Shown: one piece after another, positions 5,432 to 10,152 of the stretch
Layout: the number at the start of each line of letters is the position of its first letter
Position numbering within the stretch: the first letter of the stretch is position 1
DNA from: an uncultured Chloroflexota bacterium
GTDB taxonomy: Bacteria > Chloroflexota > Chloroflexia > Chloroflexales > Roseiflexaceae
Length of the DNA stretch: 10,152 nucleotides
Reading direction: 5' to 3'
NCBI GenBank assembly: GCA_903871975.1
Contig: CAIQIY010000611.1
Span: 1-10,152 of the forward strand
Notes under the pieces: generated by a model
What the model was told of the DNA's origin: nothing
Databases searched by the model: none
What the model saw: only the letters and a program-made list of their open reading frames with translations
Position numbers and translations under genes: made by a program

Positions 5432-7360
5432 ATGCCCGAGCTCGCCAGCCTCAACGACGCACAGCGTCAGGCCGTGACCGCACCGATCGGGCCGACGCTG
5501 GTCCGGGCTGGTGCCGGCAGCGGCAAGACGCGAGTGCTGACGCTGCGCATCGCGTACCTGATCGAGCAGCACGCCGCGTCGGCGGCACAGATCGTCGCGC
5601 TGACCTTCACCAACAAGGCCGCACGCGAGATGCGCGAGCGATTGTCGCGCACGCTGCACCAGCGGTCGCGTGGTCTGGTCATCGGCACGTTTCACGCCGT
5701 CTGTGCGCGCGTCTTGCGTGCCGACATTGCCGGCAGGCTCGGGCATTACACCGCTGCGTTCAGCATCTATGCCGGCGACGAGCAGCTGCAACTGGCCGCG
5801 GCGGCGCTGCACGCGGCGACCGAGCGGCCGCCCGAGGCGCTGGAGCCCATCGATCTCCTGCGGCGCATCTCGCATGCCAAGAGCCGCATGCTGACACCCC
5901 GGCTGGCACAACGCTTCGCGCGTACACCGGCCGAAGCCTTCGTCGCGGCGCGCTACCGCCATTACCAGCGGGCGCTCGAGCAATCCAACGCCCTCGATTT
6001 CGACGACGTCATCCTGCTGACTCACCGGTTGTTCAGCGAACACCCCGATGTCCTCGAGGACTACCAGGCACGCTGGCGGCACGTGCTGGTGGATGAATAC
6101 CAGGACACCGATGCGAGTCAGCATGCGCTGGTCGAGCTGCTCACGCGACCGGTGCCATCACGACCACGCTCGCTGTTCGTCGTCGGCGACGGCATGCAGT
6201 CGATTTATGGCTTTCGCAACGCCGATCACACCATCATCGGGCGATTTGCCGAGGAGTTCCCCGAGGCGCGCGTCATCGAGTTGACGGCCAATTACCGCAG
6301 CCGTCAGGCGATCCTCGACGCTGCCTACGCCGTGATCCGCCACAGCCGGGTCGTCCAGCCGATGGCACTGCGCGCCGCAGCCGGGCGCCCCGGGCGCGAG
6401 GCGCCGCTGCAGATCGTGGACGCACACGATGGTGATGATGAGGCGCAACAGGTGGCCCGCACGATCGCCGGACTGCTGGGGCGTGGCCGCCACGCGAGCG
6501 AGATCGCGGTGTTGTACCGCGCGCGCCATCTGAGCCGCGCCTGCGAGACGGCGTTGCGCCGGGCGCGAGTGCCGTATGCGGTCCGCGACAGTGCCAGCTT
6601 CTACGATCGTGCAGTGATCCGCGATGCCTTGGCGTATCTGCGGGCGATCGCCAATCCTGCCGATGCGCTGAGCCTGAGCCGCATCGCCAACACGCCGCCG
6701 CGTGGCCTGGGTGCCCAGTCGCTGGCGGCACTCACGACGCATGCGGCCCGTGCCGGGACGGCGCTGGGTGCCGCGCTGGATGATCCGACGATCATCGCCG
6801 CGCTGCCGGGCAAGGCTGCGGCTGGCGCGCGCCAGCTGGCACAACTGCTCGCGCGCTGGCGTCAGTTCGCGCGGACCATGCCGCCAGCAAACCTGCTGGC
6901 CGATGTGCTCGAGCAGAGTGGCATGATGGCTGCCCTCAGTCAGCGCCTCGAGGGGGATGCGCTGGCCGATGCGCGCACGCACCTGCAGGAACTGATGCAC
7001 GCCGCCGCCGAGCACGAGACGCTGGCCGGGTTCCTGCAGGACATTGCGCTGATGCTGGCCGAGAGCGACGACGACGAACCACGCGAGCGTGTGCAGTTGC
7101 TGACCATTCATGCTGCGAAGGGGCTTGAGTGGCCAGTGGTATTCGTCGTGGGCATGGAAGAGGGGCTCTTGCCACACGAGCGCAGCGTGCTGAGCGAGGC
7201 TGGCGTCGAGGAGGAGCGGCGCCTGTGTTACGTCGCGCTCACGCGCGCCGCCGAACAGTTGTACCTCTCGTGGGCGGCGCAACGCGGACGCGGCGGCACG
7301 ACACGCCCGTCGCGCTTTCTCGACGAGATTCTGCAGTACGGCCGGGAACGCGCCGGATGA
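5432..7360 (+). CDS. UvrD/Rep/PcrA-type superfamily 1 DNA helicase
   Basis: This 642-residue ATP-dependent 3'-5' DNA helicase of the UvrD family likely works in repair, replication restart or removal of recombination filaments. Motifs appear in order: Q motif LNDAQRQAV (7-15), Walker A AGAGSGKT (26-33), motif Ia TFTNKAAREMRER (58-70), DEYQDT with catalytic D221-E222, motif III VVGDGMQSIYGFR (250-262), motif IV ELTANYRS, motif V TIHAAKGLEWPVV (558-570) and motif VI YVALTRA (600-606). It ends about 36 residues after motif VI, so the longer C-terminal extension that PcrA and UvrD carry (for example for RNA polymerase contact) is absent. It is a little shorter than typical members, and I do not assign uvrD, pcrA or rep specifically. 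The ATG at 5432 has GGAG 11 bases upstream and starts just before the Q motif; an ATG at 5411 is the alternative. Confidence 0.93.
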   Translation: MPELASLNDAQRQAVTAPIGPTLVRAGAGSGKTRVLTLRIAYLIEQHAASAAQIVALTFTNKAAREMRERLSRTLHQRSRGLVIGTFHAVCARVLRADIAGRLGHYTAAFSIYAGDEQLQLAAAALHAATERPPEALEPIDLLRRISHAKSRMLTPRLAQRFARTPAEAFVAARYRHYQRALEQSNALDFDDVILLTHRLFSEHPDVLEDYQARWRHVLVDEYQDTDASQHALVELLTRPVPSRPRSLFVVGDGMQSIYGFRNADHTIIGRFAEEFPEARVIELTANYRSRQAILDAAYAVIRHSRVVQPMALRAAAGRPGREAPLQIVDAHDGDDEAQQVARTIAGLLGRGRHASEIAVLYRARHLSRACETALRRARVPYAVRDSASFYDRAVIRDALAYLRAIANPADALSLSRIANTPPRGLGAQSLAALTTHAARAGTALGAALDDPTIIAALPGKAAAGARQLAQLLARWRQFARTMPPANLLADVLEQSGMMAALSQRLEGDALADARTHLQELMHAAAEHETLAGFLQDIALMLAESDDDEPRERVQLLTIHAAKGLEWPVVFVVGMEEGLLPHERSVLSEAGVEEERRLCYVALTRAAEQLYLSWAAQRGRGGTTRPSRFLDEILQYGRERAG

Positions 7361-7475
7361 GCCCGGCAGTCGCCGGATTGCTGTCGCCTGTGGTGCCTCG
7401 TGAGCAATGTGCAGGCGCCCGACGCGCCAGGCCCCGGCGCACGTAGCGCGCGGTGCGCCCGTGACGGTGCGCGGG

Positions 7476-7513
7476 GGGCCGCGGCGGCCAGGCGTGCAGC
7501 CACACCGCGGCCC
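7476..7513. terminator. GC-rich inverted repeat between convergent genes, possible terminator
   Basis: GGGCCGCGG (7476-7484) and CCGCGGCCC (7505-7513) are perfect nine-base inverted repeats with a 20-base loop, lying between the helicase stop (7360) and the ABC ATPase stop (7525). The position suits a bidirectional terminator, but no T tract follows on either strand. No gene was seen in the rest of 7361-7524. Confidence 0.35.
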
Positions 7514-7524
7514 GGCATAGCGGC

Positions 7525-8541
7525 TCAGTCGGCGGCGTATGCCATCACCGGATCGCTGACGCGCAGCGCGACGCGCATGCCTGGCCGCAGATCCGGCCGC
7601 GGCAGTGTCCGGGCGCGCACGGTCGTCGCATCGGCGAGCCGCAGGCGGATCAACTGGTCGTGACCGAAGAAGCTGATTTGCTCGATCATCACGCCCGCGT
7701 CGTCGTGGTGCACGTCGATCATCTCGGGGCGGATCATGAGATCGACGGCGCCATGCATCGGCACCAGGAGCGGCAGCGCCCCCAGGGCACAATGCGCGAC
7801 GGGCCCGTCGGCCCGGCCGCGCAGCAGATTCGCCTCGCCGATGAAACGCGCAATCTCACGGCTCGCGGGACGCGTGTAGACCTCGTGGGGTGTCCCGACC
7901 TGCTCGATGCGGCCGTGGCGCATCACCGCCACGGTGTCGGCGATGCTCAACGCCTCTTCCTGGTCGTGCGTCACGAAGCACGCGGTCGCCGCCGCACGGC
8001 GCAGAATATCGCACACCTCGGTGCGCATCTCGGCGCGCAGGCCGGCGTCGAGGTTCGAGAACGGTTCATCGAGCAGGATGGCAGCCGGCCGAACTGCCAG
8101 CGCACGCGCCAGCGCGACCCGTTGCTGCTGACCGCCCGAGAGCTGGTGCGGCATGCGCCGGGCGCATTCGGGCAGGCCAACCAGCGCCAACAGCTCGCGC
8201 ACCCACGCCGCACGCCCGACGCCGCGCGGCACGCCGTAGGCCACGTTGTCGGCCACATCCAGATGCGGGAACAGCGCATGCTCCTGGAATACCATGCCGA
8301 TGCGGCGGCGTTCTGGCGGCACCGACGCGCCCGGCCGGGCCACGACGGTGCCATCGATGACGATCTGCCCGTGATCGGGTGCCTCGAAACCGGCCAAGAG
8401 GCGCAGCAGGGTCGTCTTGCCACATCCGCTCGGGCCGAGCAGAGCGATGAATTCGCCCCGCCCGACCTGGAGCGAGACCGCATCGACGGCACACAGCGCG
8501 CCGAAACGACGGGTCAGGTCAGTGCATGCGATCGCGGTCAT
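7525..8541 (-). CDS. ABC transporter ATPase, probably ferric-iron import (FbpC-like)
   Basis: This 338-residue cytoplasmic ATPase energises a binding-protein-dependent importer. It has Walker A GPSGCGKTT (36-44), the Q loop at Q86 (FQEHALFPHL), signature LSGGQQQR (134-141), Walker B ILLDEP (155-160), D loop SNLD and H192 of the H loop (THDQEEAL). Residues from about 235 onward form the TOBE-type regulatory domain found in the CUT1/FbpC/PotA class, with RPEMIDV and a beta-rich end. The size and arrangement match the ferric-iron and related oxyanion/metal importers. It starts three bases after the permease stop, so the two genes are translationally linked; a weak GAGAG within the permease end is the only ribosome site. 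Iron is the best substrate guess, mainly because of the permease; thiamine, polyamine or other Fbp-like substrates remain possible. Confidence 0.88.
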   Translation of the reverse strand: MTAIACTDLTRRFGALCAVDAVSLQVGRGEFIALLGPSGCGKTTLLRLLAGFEAPDHGQIVIDGTVVARPGASVPPERRRIGMVFQEHALFPHLDVADNVAYGVPRGVGRAAWVRELLALVGLPECARRMPHQLSGGQQQRVALARALAVRPAAILLDEPFSNLDAGLRAEMRTEVCDILRRAAATACFVTHDQEEALSIADTVAVMRHGRIEQVGTPHEVYTRPASREIARFIGEANLLRGRADGPVAHCALGALPLLVPMHGAVDLMIRPEMIDVHHDDAGVMIEQISFFGHDQLIRLRLADATTVRARTLPRPDLRPGMRVALRVSDPVMAYAAD

Positions 8542-8544
8542 GGA

Positions 8545-10122
8545 TCAGTTCTCTCGCAACAACAGGCGCAGCGACAGGATCGAGACGGCTACCAGCACCA
8601 GCGCTGGCGCTGCAGCATGTGCGAACAGCGCCTCGCTGCTCGCGCTCCAGATCTCGGTCGCCAGGGTGGCGAAGCCGTTCGGCGCCAGCAAGAGCGTCAG
8701 CGGCAGCTCTTTCATCGTCGTCAGAAACACCAGTGCGCCACCGGCGATGAATCCTGGTGCCAGGAGTGGCGCGGTGACGCGACTGAACGCCTGTGGGCCA
8801 TCGTCGCCGAGGGTGCGTGCTGCCTCCTCGAAGCGTGGATTCAGCTGCAGCATGCGGCCACGCAAGGCACCGACTGCTTCGGGAACGAAGCGCACGACAT
8901 AGCCGAACACGAGCATCGCAAAGGTTTGATAGAGTGCCGGCAGGTACCGTGCACCGAAGTGTACCAGCGCCAGCGCGATGACGATGCCGGGCAGCGCATA
9001 GCCGACGTACGACAGCCGCTCGAGCGCCCGGCTGAACCAGTGCGGGTAGCGCACGCTGAGCAGCACGATCGGCACCGCGGCAATCACGCAGGCCAGGGCG
9101 GCGCCCAATGCCACCAGCACCGAGTTGAGCGTCTGCTGCACCAGCGAATCGACCGCGAGCGCCCCGTAGAGCACCGCGGTGATGACCCAGCCGAGCATGG
9201 CACCGAGTGGCAAGAGCACCGCCAGCGTCACGATCAGGGCGCAGTAGCACAGCGCCGGCCAGCGCCAACGCCCCAACGCCACCGGTGGGTGCTGCCGAAT
9301 GGCCCCGGCACCGGCACGAAAGTACCGTGCCGTGCCGCGTGTCCACGACTCGGCCAGGATGATGACCAGCGTCACTGCGACCAGCAGCAGCCCGAGGACG
9401 GCTGCCGCCTCGCGGTTGAACGAGGCGCGGTAGTGGACGAAGATGACGCGTGTGAGCGCGTCGTAGTGCATCAGCGACACGGCGCCGAAGTCGCTGAGGG
9501 TATAGAGCGCGACCAGCAGCGCGCCGGCGGCGATGGCAGGGCGCAGCTGCGGCAGGCTGATGTGGATGAATGTCTGCCACGGCCGGTCGCCCAGCGCGCG
9601 CGCGGCTTCTTCGAGCGCTGGATCACTCCGGCGCAGCGCACTACGCACCGTGATCAGCACGTAGGGATAGCCGAACAGGGTGAGCGCCAACGCTGCACCA
9701 CCGAAGCCGTAGATCTCGGGCAAGCGCTCGATCCCCAGTGGCGCCAGCATCTGCTGCACGGCTCCCCGCGGCCCGAGCACGGCGATCAGGGCGAAACTGC
9801 CGATGTACGAGGGAATGACCAGCGGAACCACGCTCAGGACGCGCCATACGCGCCGCCCGGGAAGATCGCTGTGTTCGGTGAGCCAGGCCAGCGGGAGTGC
9901 GACCAGCACCGAGGCTACGGCGGTCACGATGGCCAGTGCCACGCTGCCGGCCAGCACCTGCCACGTGCTGTCGCGCTGGAGCACCGCCACGGCGCGATCG
10001 TAGCTCAGTGCGCGCATCAGCAGGTAGGCCAGCGGCAGGCTCAGTGCGGCGGCGATGAATACGCCGCTGCCTGCCAGCCACGCCGGGATCCCTGTGCGCT
10101 TCATGCCGACACGACGCCACAC
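8545..10122 (-). CDS. Two-domain ABC permease, probably ferric-iron import (FbpB-like)
   Basis: This inner-membrane permease of about 525 residues consists of two fused halves, each with about six membrane segments. Each half carries the cytoplasmic EAA loop that contacts the ATPase: EEAARALGD (171-179) and EEAARTLGD (432-440). LSDFGAVSLMHYDALTRVIF (209-228) and TTMKELPLTLLLAPNGF (468-484) are typical of the FbpB/FutB ferric-iron permeases rather than maltose or phosphate types. The downstream partner is the ATPase gene, three bases away. The start is uncertain: GTG at 10122 and ATG at 10104 are both possible, neither has a ribosome site, and the frame stays open to the right edge, so the real start could lie outside the window. 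The periplasmic iron-binding protein gene, usually upstream of the permease, is not in view. Confidence 0.88.
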   Translation of the reverse strand: MWRRVGMKRTGIPAWLAGSGVFIAAALSLPLAYLLMRALSYDRAVAVLQRDSTWQVLAGSVALAIVTAVASVLVALPLAWLTEHSDLPGRRVWRVLSVVPLVIPSYIGSFALIAVLGPRGAVQQMLAPLGIERLPEIYGFGGAALALTLFGYPYVLITVRSALRRSDPALEEAARALGDRPWQTFIHISLPQLRPAIAAGALLVALYTLSDFGAVSLMHYDALTRVIFVHYRASFNREAAAVLGLLLVAVTLVIILAESWTRGTARYFRAGAGAIRQHPPVALGRWRWPALCYCALIVTLAVLLPLGAMLGWVITAVLYGALAVDSLVQQTLNSVLVALGAALACVIAAVPIVLLSVRYPHWFSRALERLSYVGYALPGIVIALALVHFGARYLPALYQTFAMLVFGYVVRFVPEAVGALRGRMLQLNPRFEEAARTLGDDGPQAFSRVTAPLLAPGFIAGGALVFLTTMKELPLTLLLAPNGFATLATEIWSASSEALFAHAAAPALVLVAVSILSLRLLLREN

Positions 10123-10152
10123 TGGACGTGGTGCGGTGCCCTGCCGCGCCGA

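Noticed and set aside
6158..7792. 544-codon - strand frame across the helicase gene
   Set aside because: It is antisense to the helicase motifs and has no family features of its own.

Overview
The window is a GC-rich chromosomal stretch carrying eight protein-coding genes and no RNA gene, insertion sequence or CRISPR array that I can see. The organism is probably a free-living bacterium. The Lgt and PHP proteins, together with near-consensus sigma-70-type promoters ahead of several genes, remind me of high-GC Chloroflexota (Chloroflexia-like). That placement is an impression from family resemblance, not a demonstrated result.

Left part (1-1260): about 485 bases at the left edge hold no gene I can defend. 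A leftward two-gene unit follows. It consists of a PaaI-like hotdog-fold protein (747-1181) and, 18 bases downstream, an 80-residue protein with one C-terminal membrane segment (486-728). A strong TTGACA/TATTAT promoter in an AT-rich island (1230-1258) drives the unit. The hotdog protein lacks the usual HGG signature at the active-site position.

Centre-left (1357-3402): reading rightward, there is a stand-alone PHP-type metallohydrolase of the CehA/McbA kind (1447-2373) and then lgt (2542-3402), which makes diacylglyceryl-prolipoprotein in the inner membrane. Between them lie a long imperfect hairpin (2428-2471) and a TTGACA/TAGAAT promoter for lgt.

Centre-right (3548-7360): a SulP-family anion transporter with a C-terminal STAS domain reads leftward (3548-5239). 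It is divergent from a UvrD/Rep-type SF1 helicase reading rightward (5432-7360). The shared intergenic region has a promoter for each gene and a short repeated GC-rich motif (CCTTCGCG).

Right part (7525-10152): a leftward ABC import cassette contains a two-domain permease (8545 to about 10122, possibly starting beyond the edge) and, three bases later, its ATPase (7525-8541). Both resemble the ferric-iron FbpB/FbpC type. The substrate-binding protein is expected upstream, beyond the right edge.

The genes look like ordinary housekeeping and transport functions in separate transcription units, without an obvious shared pathway. I found no convincing new multi-gene system. The least ordinary parts are the hotdog/small-membrane-protein pair, the hairpin before lgt, and the repeat between the SulP and helicase genes.
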